Notes under the pieces: model-generated
The model's database searches: none
What the model saw: the letters and a program-made list of their open reading frames with translations, nothing else
What the model was told of the DNA's origin: nothing
Part shown: positions 32,490 to 40,860 of the stretch, in pieces
Position numbering within the stretch: position 1 is the first letter of the stretch
Layout of the letters: every line of letters starts with the position of its first letter
Translations under genes and position numbers: made by a program
From: Thermopolyspora flexuosa
GTDB lineage: Bacteria > Actinomycetota > Actinomycetes > Streptosporangiales > Streptosporangiaceae
NCBI RefSeq assembly: GCF_006716785.1
Contig: NZ_VFPQ01000001.1
Location: 4,774,001 to 4,838,000 of the forward strand
Reading direction: 5' to 3'
Length of the DNA stretch: 64,000 nucleotides

Positions 32490-34808
32490 ATGCCAAACTG
32501 GAAACCAGTGACTTCGAATCCCTCACCTTCGCAGCACGTCGGCGCCCTGCTGACCCGGCTGCTCGCCGTGCCGTCCCGTCGGGGGCGGCTCACTCATGTG
32601 GAGCATGTTCCAGCACGTCAGGCGGGTCAAGCCAGATGGCCGGACTGGATCCCGGAAACGCTCGCCGACCGCCTGCGCAACCAGGGCGTCGAGGGCCTGT
32701 GGGAACATCAGCTCGAGGCCGCGGAGCACGTGCGCCGAGGCCGAAACGTGATCATAGCCACGGGGACTGCGTCCGGTAAATCCTTGGCCTACCTGGTCCC
32801 GGCGGTATCGGAGATCTTCGACGGGCGCACCGTGCTCTACCTCGCGCCGACCAAGGCCCTCGCCGCCGACCAGCTGCGCACCCTGCGCGGCCTGCGCCTC
32901 GCCCGGGTGAAGGCGGCGACCTACGACGGCGACACGCCGTTCGAGGAACGCGCCTGGATCCGGCAGTACGCGAACTACGTCCTGACGAATCCGGACATGC
33001 TGCACCGGTCGATGCTGCCGCGACACGCCCAGTGGGCGACGTTCTGGCGGCGGCTCGGCCTGGTGGTCATCGACGAGTGCCACGGCTACCGCGGCGTCTT
33101 CGGCTCGCACGTGGCCCAGATCCTGCGCCGCCTTAGGCGGGTCTGCGCCAAGTACGGCTCCCGCCCGGTGTTCCTGCTCGCCTCGGCGACCGCGAGCGAC
33201 CCCGGCACGGCCGCGATGCGGCTCACCGGCCTGGAGGCGGCCGAGGTGACCAACGACGCCTCGCCCCGGGGCGCGACCACGTTCGCGCTCTGGGAGCCGC
33301 CGCTGACGGACCTGCGCGGGGAGAAGGGGGCGCCGGTCCGGCGCACGGCGACCGCCGAGACCGCCGACCTGCTGACCGACCTCGTGATCGAGGGGGTGCG
33401 CACGCTCGCCTTCGTGCGCAGCCGCCGGGCGGCCGAGACGGTGGCGATGACCGCCCGCAGGCACCTGGAGGAGGTGTCACCGGAGCTGCCCGCCCGGGTG
33501 GCCGCCTACCGGGCCGGCTACCTCGCCGAGGACCGCCGGGCGCTGGAGAAGGCGCTGCGGGAGGGCGAGGTGACGGGCCTCGCCACCACGAACGCCCTCG
33601 AGCTGGGCGTGGACATCTCCGGCCTGGACGCGGTGCTCATCGCAGGCTGGCCGGGCACCCGCGCCTCGCTGTGGCAGCAGGCGGGCCGCGCGGGCCGCGC
33701 CGGCCAGGACGCGCTCGCCGTGCTCATCGCCCGCGACGACCCGCTCGACACGTACCTGGTGCACCACCCCGAGGCGCTGTTCGGCCGGCCGGTGGAGGCG
33801 ATCGTCCTCGACCCCGACAACCCCTACGTCCTCGCGCCGCACCTGTGCGCGGCCGCGGCCGAGATCCCGCTCACCGAGGCCGACGTACCGATCTTCGGCC
33901 CGTCCGCCCCCGAGGTCCTCGACGACCTGGTCCGGCGCGGCCTGCTGCGCAGGCGGCCCACCGGCTGGTACTGGGCCCGCCGCGAACGGGCCTGCGACCT
34001 CGCCGACATCCGCGGCTCCGGCGGCCCTCCGGTCCACGTGGTGGAGGGCTCGACCGGCCGCCTGCTCGGCACCGTCGACGAGCCCTCCGCGCACACCACC
34101 GTGCACGAGGGCGCGGTATACCTGCACCAGGGCGACACCTACCTCGTCGAGACGCTCGACCTCGACTCCGGCGTGGCCCTCGTCGAGGCCGCCGACCCCG
34201 ACTACTCCACGTTCGCCCGCGACGTCACCGACATCATGATCGTCGAGTCGCTGCGCTCCACCCCCTTCGGCCCGGGCGAGCTCCACTTCGGCACGGTCGA
34301 GGTGACCCGCCAGGTGGTCTCCTTCCTCAAGCGCGGCCAGACCGGCGAGATCCTCGGCGAGGAGCCCCTGGACCTGCCGCCCCGCACCCTGCGCACCCGG
34401 GCGGTCTGGTGGACACTCCCGGACAACGCCCTGGCCCGCCTGCCCGAGGGCGACCGCGCCGACCTGGGCGGCGCGGCCCACGCCGCCGAGCACGCCTCGA
34501 TCGGCCTGCTCCCCCTCTTCGCCACCTGCGATCGCTGGGACATCGGCGGCGTCTCCACCGAACGCCACCCCGACACCGGCCTGCTCACCGTGTTCGTCTA
34601 CGACGGCCACGCCGGCGGCGCGGGCTTCGCCGAACGCGGCTACACCCGCGCCCGCGAATGGCTCGAGGCCACCCGCGAGGCGATCGCCTCATGCGAATGC
34701 GAACAGGGCTGCCCTTCCTGCATCCAGTCCCCCAAATGCGGCAACGGCAACGAACCCCTCAACAAACACGCCGCCATCCGCCTCCTGGACATCCTTCTGT
34801 CCCCCTGA
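32490..34808 (+). CDS. DEAD/DEAH-box helicase with DUF1998 domain (MrfA/Hrq1-like)
   Basis: 772-residue superfamily 2 helicase. Motif I ATGTASGKS, motif II DECH (VVIDECHGYRGVFGSH), motif III LLASATAS, and C-terminal motifs TNALELGVDISGLDAVL and QQAGRAGRAGQDAL are present. The C-terminal DUF1998 module holds four cysteines in CECEQGCPSCIQSPKCG, typical of MrfA/YprA and Hrq1 enzymes that act on DNA crosslinks and alkylation damage. ATG at 32490 is the family-like start; GTG at 32508 is possible. Divergent from bldG. Confidence 0.93.
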   Translation: MPNWKPVTSNPSPSQHVGALLTRLLAVPSRRGRLTHVEHVPARQAGQARWPDWIPETLADRLRNQGVEGLWEHQLEAAEHVRRGRNVIIATGTASGKSLAYLVPAVSEIFDGRTVLYLAPTKALAADQLRTLRGLRLARVKAATYDGDTPFEERAWIRQYANYVLTNPDMLHRSMLPRHAQWATFWRRLGLVVIDECHGYRGVFGSHVAQILRRLRRVCAKYGSRPVFLLASATASDPGTAAMRLTGLEAAEVTNDASPRGATTFALWEPPLTDLRGEKGAPVRRTATAETADLLTDLVIEGVRTLAFVRSRRAAETVAMTARRHLEEVSPELPARVAAYRAGYLAEDRRALEKALREGEVTGLATTNALELGVDISGLDAVLIAGWPGTRASLWQQAGRAGRAGQDALAVLIARDDPLDTYLVHHPEALFGRPVEAIVLDPDNPYVLAPHLCAAAAEIPLTEADVPIFGPSAPEVLDDLVRRGLLRRRPTGWYWARRERACDLADIRGSGGPPVHVVEGSTGRLLGTVDEPSAHTTVHEGAVYLHQGDTYLVETLDLDSGVALVEAADPDYSTFARDVTDIMIVESLRSTPFGPGELHFGTVEVTRQVVSFLKRGQTGEILGEEPLDLPPRTLRTRAVWWTLPDNALARLPEGDRADLGGAAHAAEHASIGLLPLFATCDRWDIGGVSTERHPDTGLLTVFVYDGHAGGAGFAERGYTRAREWLEATREAIASCECEQGCPSCIQSPKCGNGNEPLNKHAAIRLLDILLSP

Positions 34809-35851
34809 CCCGCGGACCGCCCTTCGTACCGGGACCGGCCCCGCTGCCGCCGTTGCCCGCGGCCATGGTCGGCCCGCCGCCCGTCGTGGCCCCGCGCGGG
34901 CCGACCAGGGTTGGGTGGCCGGGCACCGCTCCGGCGAACGCGACAAGCACCCGGCGAAACCGCCCAGGCCCTGCTCGCCGTTGGTGAAGTAGCGGACGCC
35001 GCGGCCGAGCACGGGCACGCCGACCCAGCCGACGAGCAGCACCACCGGGCGAGCACAAGCCGGCGAATCCCGGGGAATGCCTCGGCGCCGCGGGTGTCGG
35101 CCCGCACCGGCTCATCGTGGGGCGTCCCGGCCTGCACCGCCGGGGGACGAGAACCGCTGCCGCTGATCAGCGACGGTTACCCCAGGACAGGCGCGTCGGC
35201 ACCGGAACCATGTCGCGGGCCCGGATGGCCGCCGCAGTCACACGCACCTAAGTCCTCCGGTCCGGCGGTCACCTCCTCCGACGAGCGCTACCGCTATTCC
35301 CCATGCCATCCCGGTCCGGCCGGGTTGCGAGACCGAACGCCGGTTACTGGTTTCCCGCGCGCTATAACCCGGTTCCTCCTTCTCCTCGTGCGGTGTGCCA
35401 TACGGCACGCCCTGCATCGCGTGCCGACCTCGGTAGGGCCGACCGACTCGCCGGTAGGCCGTCGCCGTCTCTGCGGCAAGGAAGGACCGGTGATTTCGAA
35501 CTCGCGACCTCGACTCGCTCAGATCGGTTCCTTGCAGATCGGTTCCATGGCCAGGTGATCGTCCCGACCCCCGTGGCGCTCCTGGGGACCGCGAAAGCGG
35601 GCAAGGCACCCTCACGACCACCGCCACCGTCCTGCCGCCAATCCCGCGAGCCTGTGCGCCCTATCCGCCAATCGATCGCCTTTCGGCCGATCACCTTCCT
35701 CCGGCCTGCCCCATCGGCGGTCCGTGTCTTTCTCGGTTCGCCCGCTCCTGCCCCGGAGCCACCGAAGCCGATCACGAGTGGTTCTGCCGGAACGCCCGCC
35801 CGGTGTTCGCTTTGGAGAGCGGTCCGGAACGTCCCCGTTCGTCGGCACAAC
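34809..35851. other. 1-kb gap between convergent helicase and pilus genes
   Basis: No frame on either strand gives a recognisable protein. On the minus strand a segment (about 34960-35045) reads LLVGWVGVPVLGRGVRYFTN, hydrophobic at its start, but continues into the helicase gene and lacks support. The region 35280-35560 is of mixed composition. It may hold remnants of pilus-cluster genes; I cannot show this. Confidence 0.4.
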
Positions 35852-36538
35852 TCACGGTGCCGCCCGGTGGTCCGCCGGTCCGGCTCGGGCCCGGGCGTTC
35901 ACCGTATGAAGTCCCAGCAAAGGCAGTCGCACCTCCGCCGCCACGATGACGTCCGCGGTAGGCCCTACGACCGCACAGCGCTCCAGCCCCGCGCCGTTCG
36001 CCGCCGCCACCGCCTCACCCCTCCGGCAGGCCTCCTCGCCCAGCGGTATCGCTCGTGCCGCGACGGCCAGCGCGGTGAGGTCCGCCGCGGCTTGTGCCCG
36101 GTGCCGTACCACGCGGGCGCCTGCCACGGTGACGAGGCCCAGCGCGACCGTCCAGAGCACGCCGATCAGGGCTACCGCCCACACGGTCGCGACTCCGGCC
36201 TCCCGTGTCCGTCTCCTCTCCGCGCCCCGGCCGACAGGACCCTCCCTGGCAGCCGGGACACGGCATCTTCTGGGGAGCGCGAAGCACTCCCCCAAGACCC
36301 GGCGGCAGCGCCCCGGCCATGGAACGCGGGTGCTCGTTCCGGCAGCGCCATCCGGACGTGGCCGCCGCAGGCGCAGGGTAGGTTGCGACGGCATTCGCCG
36401 GTCGCTCTGTGACGTTCTCGTCAGAACCACCACCGGTCGTGGATTCGCTCGCAGAGAACGCGGTTGCGAACTTCGTGACGGGCAGAGTCGCTGCCTCCGG
36501 TTCGGCGGGACAACCGCCGACTCGCCTCGTTCGATCAC
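35852..36538 (-). CDS. TadE-like protein (Rv3654c family), Flp/Tad pilus cluster
   Basis: The conserved part (36220-35852) reads EAGVATVWAVALIGVLWTVA, then a transmembrane helix, then RAQAAADLTALAVAARAI and ERCAVVGPTADVIVAAEVRL: a pseudopilin-like protein of the Rv3654c family. The long frame begins at GTG 36538 behind GGGAGAG, giving 228 residues, but its first 110 are Arg-rich, carry no homology and run through a duplicated piece of tadE. The true start may be nearer 36394 or 36295 (TTG). It is the last gene of the cluster. Confidence 0.75.
   Translation of the reverse strand: MIERGESAVVPPNRRQRLCPSRSSQPRSLRANPRPVVVLTRTSQSDRRMPSQPTLRLRRPRPDGAAGTSTRVPWPGRCRRVLGECFALPRRCRVPAAREGPVGRGAERRRTREAGVATVWAVALIGVLWTVALGLVTVAGARVVRHRAQAAADLTALAVAARAIPLGEEACRRGEAVAAANGAGLERCAVVGPTADVIVAAEVRLPLLGLHTVNARARAGPADHRAAP
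36439..36530. repeat. Degenerate duplicate of the 3' part of tadE
   Basis: GTGGATTCGC (36439-36448) and AGAGAACGCGGTTGCG (36453-36468) match 37016-37025 and 37030-37045 inside tadE exactly and at nearly the same spacing, and weaker similarity continues to about 36530 / 37105. In the tadE frame the copy would read FATAFSASESTTGGGS against SATAFSPGESTFGGAL, with a stop upstream. It lies within the N-terminal region of the long reading frame of the tadE-like gene. Confidence 0.75.
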
Positions 36539-36870
36539 GTCACTCTCCCTTCACCGCCTGCCCCGACGCCGTGGCAGGTGAGAGCGGGTGTTGGAGCCGA
36601 GCCATCGGGCGAACAGGCGCGGGGATGCCGTGCTCGCAACCAGGCGCCTGCCGCCGGGTTGCCGGTGCGCCGGGTACCGGCGTTGCCGAGCCGGTGGCCG
36701 CTGACCACGCCTCCCTGCCGCAGAGGCTCGCGGGGGCGGGATCCCGTTGCCGACACGTCCGAGCGCGATGGTCGGCGCGGAGAGGTCGAGAGCGGCGCCG
36801 GCACACCGGCAAGGCGCCCGATGGTTCGTTCACCAGGCCGTATCGGGACGGGGTGAGTCGCTGAAGTCGC
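36539..36870. other. Gap between tadE and the tadE-like gene
   Basis: 332 bases inside an otherwise tightly packed cluster. Translations are Arg/Pro-rich without homology. Given the duplicated tadE fragment beside it, this could be the worn-down remainder of a second pseudopilin gene, but no further homology could be traced. Confidence 0.4.
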
Positions 36871-37365
36871 CTACGGCGTAGCACCACCTGGTCCGTCACC
36901 TCTCTGGGGTCCTTGAGGGTCCGCCCCGGGTGCGACCTCAGGTACGGGGCCGGTGTGTGCCGCATCGGCTCCCTGCCTCTCGCCCACCGGTGGGCCGTCG
37001 AGAGCGCCGCCGAAGGTGGATTCGCCAGGAGAGAACGCGGTTGCGGAGACTGTGATGGGTGGCAAAGGCTGCGCCCAATTCGGGCGAACGACAGCCGATA
37101 CCGCGACCTTGAACATGCCGTTCTCCTGCTCGACGGAGGCATTCGCCTCCGGAGGCGCCACCTTGATCGCCGCTGCCCTGACCGCTTCGAGGGGTTCGCC
37201 GCGGGCTGCGGCCCGGGCACCGGCTCGGGCGGCGTCCACGCACGCGAGCTGGGCGGCGGCCACGGTGATCGCCCAGAGCCCTGCCGCAAGGACGAGGACG
37301 AGCGCGGGCAGCGCCATCGCGGCCTCGGCCGTGACGGCGCCGCGGTCGCCCGGCTCCGGCCTCAT
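36871..37365 (-). CDS. TadE family pseudopilin
   Basis: 164 residues. The N-terminus GDRGAVTAEAAMALPALVLV, followed by a long hydrophobic helix, is typical of TadE-type pseudopilins: a Gly before the processing site and Glu at +5. Then LACVDAARAGARAAARGE and a periplasmic domain, ending in a Pro/Gly-rich tail of about 45 residues. The ATG at 37365 overlaps the stop of the preceding pilin gene (ATGA). It belongs to the Tad/Flp cluster; orthologues lie in the Rv3654c-Rv3660c locus of mycobacteria. Confidence 0.85.
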   Translation of the reverse strand: MRPEPGDRGAVTAEAAMALPALVLVLAAGLWAITVAAAQLACVDAARAGARAAARGEPLEAVRAAAIKVAPPEANASVEQENGMFKVAVSAVVRPNWAQPLPPITVSATAFSPGESTFGGALDGPPVGERQGADAAHTGPVPEVAPGADPQGPQRGDGPGGATP

Positions 37366-37574
37366 CCGGCGAGCTTGAGCGCTCGGTCGATGAGCCCTGT
37401 GAGCATCTCCTGCACCCCGGGACTCGTCACGATCTTGTAGAGAAGGGCGGCGAAGGCGCAGGCGGCGATCGTGCCGACCGCGTACTCCGCCGTGGACATG
37501 CCCGCGTCGCCGCGCGTGCGGATCCCGCGGAACGCGGCCTGCGCGCGCCGGATGGCCCACTGAACAGCGCACAT
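37362..37574 (-). CDS. Flp-type pilin, DUF4244
   Basis: 70 residues. The motif GDAG-MSTAEYAVGT matches the Flp prepilin site, with cleavage after Gly and Glu-Tyr at +5/+6, followed by a hydrophobic helix AACAFAALLYKIV. The ATG at 37574 has GGAGGAG at ideal spacing, so longer frames upstream can be dismissed. It is probably the major pilin of the cluster, translationally coupled to tadE. A dedicated prepilin peptidase is not in this window. Confidence 0.9.
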   Translation of the reverse strand: MCAVQWAIRRAQAAFRGIRTRGDAGMSTAEYAVGTIAACAFAALLYKIVTSPGVQEMLTGLIDRALKLAG

Positions 37575-37688
37575 GAGACTCCTCCGTTTCCACGCCCGCT
37601 CCCTGCTGCGGGCTCTCCAGGGGACAGGGTCGCGTTCCGCCGTCGTCCACAACGCCCTCGAATGCCGTTCTGTGGATAACCCGGCCGG

Positions 37689-38627
37689 TCATGGCACGAG
37701 CACCTGGGAGGCGAGGGCGACGACGACGGGAACGATGCCGAGGCAGACGAACGCCGGCAGGAAACACAGGCCCAGCGGCGCCACGGCAAGGACTCCGACC
37801 TTCCGAGCGGCCGCTGCGGACAGCGCCCGCGCCTCCTGGCGAGCGTCGGCGGACAGCCGGGTGAGGACGTCGGCGACCGGCGCACCGCTGAGCGCGGCAC
37901 GGGTCATGGCACGGGCGAGCGGGGCGAGCGCGGGCTCGGCCGCTGCCACCGCCCACGCCTCCTCGGGGTCGGCGCCGAGCATGAGCCTTCGCCCCACCGC
38001 CGCCAGGATCTCCCCGAGCGGGCCGCCCATCGCCTCGGCGACGGCCTCGACCGCCGCCCGTGTCGGCTGACCGGCGCGAAGGCAGGCCGCCAGCATCTCC
38101 GCGGCGAAGGGGAGATCGGCGATCAGGCGCTCGCGTCGTCGACGCGCTTCGACCGGCTCGCGTCGGCGTGCGAGTACCACGACGGCCGCGGCGACCGCCG
38201 CACCGGCCGCGAGGCCGAGCACACCGCCGATGCCGACGGCACCTGCGACCCCGCATGCGGCCGCTTGCACCCAGATGCGCACGCCCGGCCCTTGCGGCCG
38301 ACCTTCATCCCTGTGGGCCGTCCGCTCGCCCGGCGTATCCGCCTGTGCTGCGGCGCGGAGTCGCAGGAGCCGGTCACGGGCAAGGTTCGGGGACGGCCAG
38401 ACCAGCACCGCGGCCGCGATCAGGATGACGGCGAGTACTCCGGCGATGGTGCGCCCTCCCTTCTCCTGCTCTTGGTCGTTCGTCTCTCTTCGCGGGAATG
38501 CGCCCGAACGCGATGTCGGATCGGTGCGCGGCAGCCGGGTCCGCTCCCCGGCCGGGCTGCGTTGCAGTCCGCGGTGGCTCTGTGTCGATGCGCCCGGTCC
38601 TGCACAGTGCGCCGTCCGCGAGGACAA
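37689..38627 (-). CDS. Type II secretion system F family protein (TadC)
   Basis: Integral membrane platform protein of the Tad pilus machine. The conserved T2SSF part reads LIADLPFAAEMLAACLRAGQ, GGPLGEILAAVGRRLMLGADP, LARAMTRAALSGAPVADVL and ends with a helix AVAPLGLCFLPAFVCLG. The start is unclear: TTG at 38627 gives 312 residues, but homology begins near 38450, where GGGAGGG stands six bases before an ATC codon (38447) and no ATG/GTG is near. It follows tadB by 45 bases. Confidence 0.85.
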   Translation of the reverse strand: MSSRTAHCAGPGASTQSHRGLQRSPAGERTRLPRTDPTSRSGAFPRRETNDQEQEKGGRTIAGVLAVILIAAAVLVWPSPNLARDRLLRLRAAAQADTPGERTAHRDEGRPQGPGVRIWVQAAACGVAGAVGIGGVLGLAAGAAVAAAVVVLARRREPVEARRRRERLIADLPFAAEMLAACLRAGQPTRAAVEAVAEAMGGPLGEILAAVGRRLMLGADPEEAWAVAAAEPALAPLARAMTRAALSGAPVADVLTRLSADARQEARALSAAAARKVGVLAVAPLGLCFLPAFVCLGIVPVVVALASQVLVP

Positions 38628-38672
38628 GGGCCTCTGCGGCTCGGAGCGGCCTCTTCGGAGGTCGGGACCCGG

Positions 38673-39410
38673 TCAGGTTGAGGCGGTTCTCTCCGCCGCG
38701 GCGACCATGCGGCGGATCCACACGACGCCCGCCACGTCGAGGGCCGCTCCCGCCAGGAGGCACGCGAAGCCGGCAGGGCCGCCGAAGAGGAATCCGAGGG
38801 GATCCATGCCGAGGCCGACGGCCATCAGGATGCCGAGCACGGGAAGGCCGGCGAGGAGCCGTACGGTGGCGCGAGGCCCGGCGAGCTGAGCGGCGAGATC
38901 TCTGCGGTGGGCCTCGGACTCGCGCAGTGCGACGATCACGCCTTCGACGAGCTCGGTCAGGCTGCCGCCGACCGCGGTGCTCACCCGCCAGCAGGCCGCG
39001 AGCCGTCGCAGGCCCTCGGCACCGGGTGTCCTGGCCGCCTCGGCGAGGGCCGCGGGAACGTCGCCGCCGTCCCTGGCGGCGGCTGCGACCGGGCGGAGGA
39101 CGGCCGGTTCGGGCGGGGCGACGGCGGTCACGGCGCGGCAGAGGGCATCCTCGGCGGACCGGCCCGCCGTGAGTTCGGCCATGAGCGCCTGGCACAGCTC
39201 GATGCAGGCCTTGCGCCACGCGTCCGCCTCCTTTCCGGCCCGCCCGGGCCAGGCCAGGCGCCGCAGCCGGACGATCGCCCCGGCCGGCCACCCGCGCCAG
39301 ATCGGCGTGGCCGGAGGAGAGGTCAGCTCCCGTAACCGCACACGCTCCGGCGACGGGCCGCAGGCCACCCACGCCGCGAGTCCGGCCGCCACGGCGGCCA
39401 CAAGTTCCAT
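38673..39410 (-). CDS. Type II secretion system F family protein (TadB)
   Basis: 245 residues. N-terminal helix MELVAAVAAGLAAWVACG, cytosolic T2SSF domain (CIELCQALMAELTAGRSAED, ARDGGDVPAALAEAART, RLAACWRVSTAVGGSLTELV) and two C-terminal helices (LLAGLPVLGILMAVGLGM, GFACLLAGAALDVAGVVW). With TadC it forms the inner-membrane platform on which the TadA ATPase works. The ATG at 39410 is the family start; 202 bases separate it from tadA. Confidence 0.88.
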   Translation of the reverse strand: MELVAAVAAGLAAWVACGPSPERVRLRELTSPPATPIWRGWPAGAIVRLRRLAWPGRAGKEADAWRKACIELCQALMAELTAGRSAEDALCRAVTAVAPPEPAVLRPVAAAARDGGDVPAALAEAARTPGAEGLRRLAACWRVSTAVGGSLTELVEGVIVALRESEAHRRDLAAQLAGPRATVRLLAGLPVLGILMAVGLGMDPLGFLFGGPAGFACLLAGAALDVAGVVWIRRMVAAAERTAST

Positions 39411-39612
39411 CACCGCCTGCGGCCTCCCCAGGCTTCGCCGGACCCGCCCGGGCGAACCCGGGCCACGGCGGTGAGGTACGCGCCGTTCGGCTTGCCTGGC
39501 GGGGGCGGTCCGATGCGGCCGACGCCGGGAGAGGCGGCAGGGCGGCCGGGCCGGCCGGTAGTGGTACGGCGTCGGCGCGGCAGGGCCGACCGCCTCGGTA
39601 CCTGCCGAGCCT

Positions 39613-40860
39613 TCATCGCCCACGGCCTCCGCGCGATCCGGACGGCGCCCCGAACAACCCGGCGATCGCGGGCAGGCGGGCCGCCAAGACGGGGAAGGCG
39701 GGGCCTGGTACGGGTGGACCCGATGGGGGGAAGGTCAGGGCCGGGGTGGCCTCGACGAGGCCGTCGGGACGGCGGCAGAGCAGGCAGATCTCCGAGAGCC
39801 GCCTGCGGCCGCCGCGGGGGTCGCGGACGAGGTGGATGACGACGTCGAGGGCGGCGGCGATCTGGCTGTGCACGGCTTCGCGGGACAGGCCCGCGGCGCA
39901 GGCGAGTGCCTCCAGGCGGGCGGGCACGTCGGCCGCGGTGTTCGCGTGGAGGGTGCCGCAGCCGCCCTCGTGACCCGTGTTGAGGGCACCCAGCAAGGTC
40001 ACCACCTCGCTTCCGCGCACCTCGCCGACCACGAGACGGTCCGGACGCATGCGCAGGGCCTGGCGGACCAGATCGTACAGTTCGACACCGCCTTTGCCCT
40101 CCAGGTTGGGCGGGCGGCATTCCAGGCGCACCACGTGCGGGTGGACGGGCCGCAGCTCCGCCGAGTCCTCCACGATGACGAGGCGCTCCGCCGGGTGGAC
40201 GAGGGAGAGCATGCTCGACAGGAGCGTGGTCTTGCCGGTGCCGGTTCCGCCGGTGACGAGGAAGGCCAGCCGGGCGGCGAGGATCTCCGCGAGCACGCGT
40301 GCGCCCGGGCCGGGGACGAGCTCGTCCAGGGTGAACACGCGCCGCGACGGCAGGCGCAGGGAGATGCAGGTGCCGTCGACCGCGATCGGCCGCAGCACCG
40401 CGTGCAGCCGGATGCCGCCGGGCAGCCGGGCGTCCACGTAGGGGCTGGCGTCGTCGAGGCGGCGGCCGGCGCTCGCGGCGAGCCGCTGGGCCAGCCGCCT
40501 CACGTCGTCGTCGCCGGGGAAGGTGATGGAGGTGCGGCGCAGGCCGCATCCGTCGTCGGCCCACACCTCGCGCGGGCCGTTCACCAGGATGTCGGTGACG
40601 CCGGGCTCGGCCAGCAGCGGCTCGAGCGGCCCGGCGCCGATCAGGTCGGCGTGCAGCGCCCGGGTCACCGCGAGCACCTCGGCGTCGCCGATCACCGCCC
40701 GTTCGGCCCGCAGGGCGGCGGCCACCTGGGCGGCCGTCGGCTCGGCCCCGGCACGCGCCAGCCGTACCCGGACCGCCTCGACGAGTTCGGCGGGGATCGC
40801 GGGCGACCGGTCGGTCCGGTGTTCCCGCGGCCCGGCCTCCGGATAGGTCATCACGGTCAT
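39613..40860 (-). CDS. TadA/CpaF-type secretion ATPase
   Basis: 415-residue VirB11/TadA ATPase that powers pilus assembly. Motifs: PGVTDILVNGPREVWADDG, Walker A GGTGTGKTTLLSSML, Asp box IVEDSAELRP, Walker B region PDRLVVGEVRGSEVV, and His box GHEGGCGTLHANT. The ATG at 40860 overlaps the ssd stop (ATGA). Orthologue of Rv3659c. It would form a hexamer at the membrane beneath TadB/TadC. Confidence 0.93.
   Translation of the reverse strand: MTVMTYPEAGPREHRTDRSPAIPAELVEAVRVRLARAGAEPTAAQVAAALRAERAVIGDAEVLAVTRALHADLIGAGPLEPLLAEPGVTDILVNGPREVWADDGCGLRRTSITFPGDDDVRRLAQRLAASAGRRLDDASPYVDARLPGGIRLHAVLRPIAVDGTCISLRLPSRRVFTLDELVPGPGARVLAEILAARLAFLVTGGTGTGKTTLLSSMLSLVHPAERLVIVEDSAELRPVHPHVVRLECRPPNLEGKGGVELYDLVRQALRMRPDRLVVGEVRGSEVVTLLGALNTGHEGGCGTLHANTAADVPARLEALACAAGLSREAVHSQIAAALDVVIHLVRDPRGGRRRLSEICLLCRRPDGLVEATPALTFPPSGPPVPGPAFPVLAARLPAIAGLFGAPSGSRGGRGR

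Noticed and set aside
35485-35520. T-arm-like sequence (GAGTTCGAAATC on the minus strand), possible tRNA remnant or att site
   Set aside because: The flanking bases do not form the T stem, and no acceptor or anticodon arm could be built around it.
35303-36412. Plus-strand frame of 369 codons across the pilus-cluster end
   Set aside because: Ser/Pro/Arg-rich with no motif; it lies opposite the recognisable TadE-like protein and opposite the duplicated tadE fragment.
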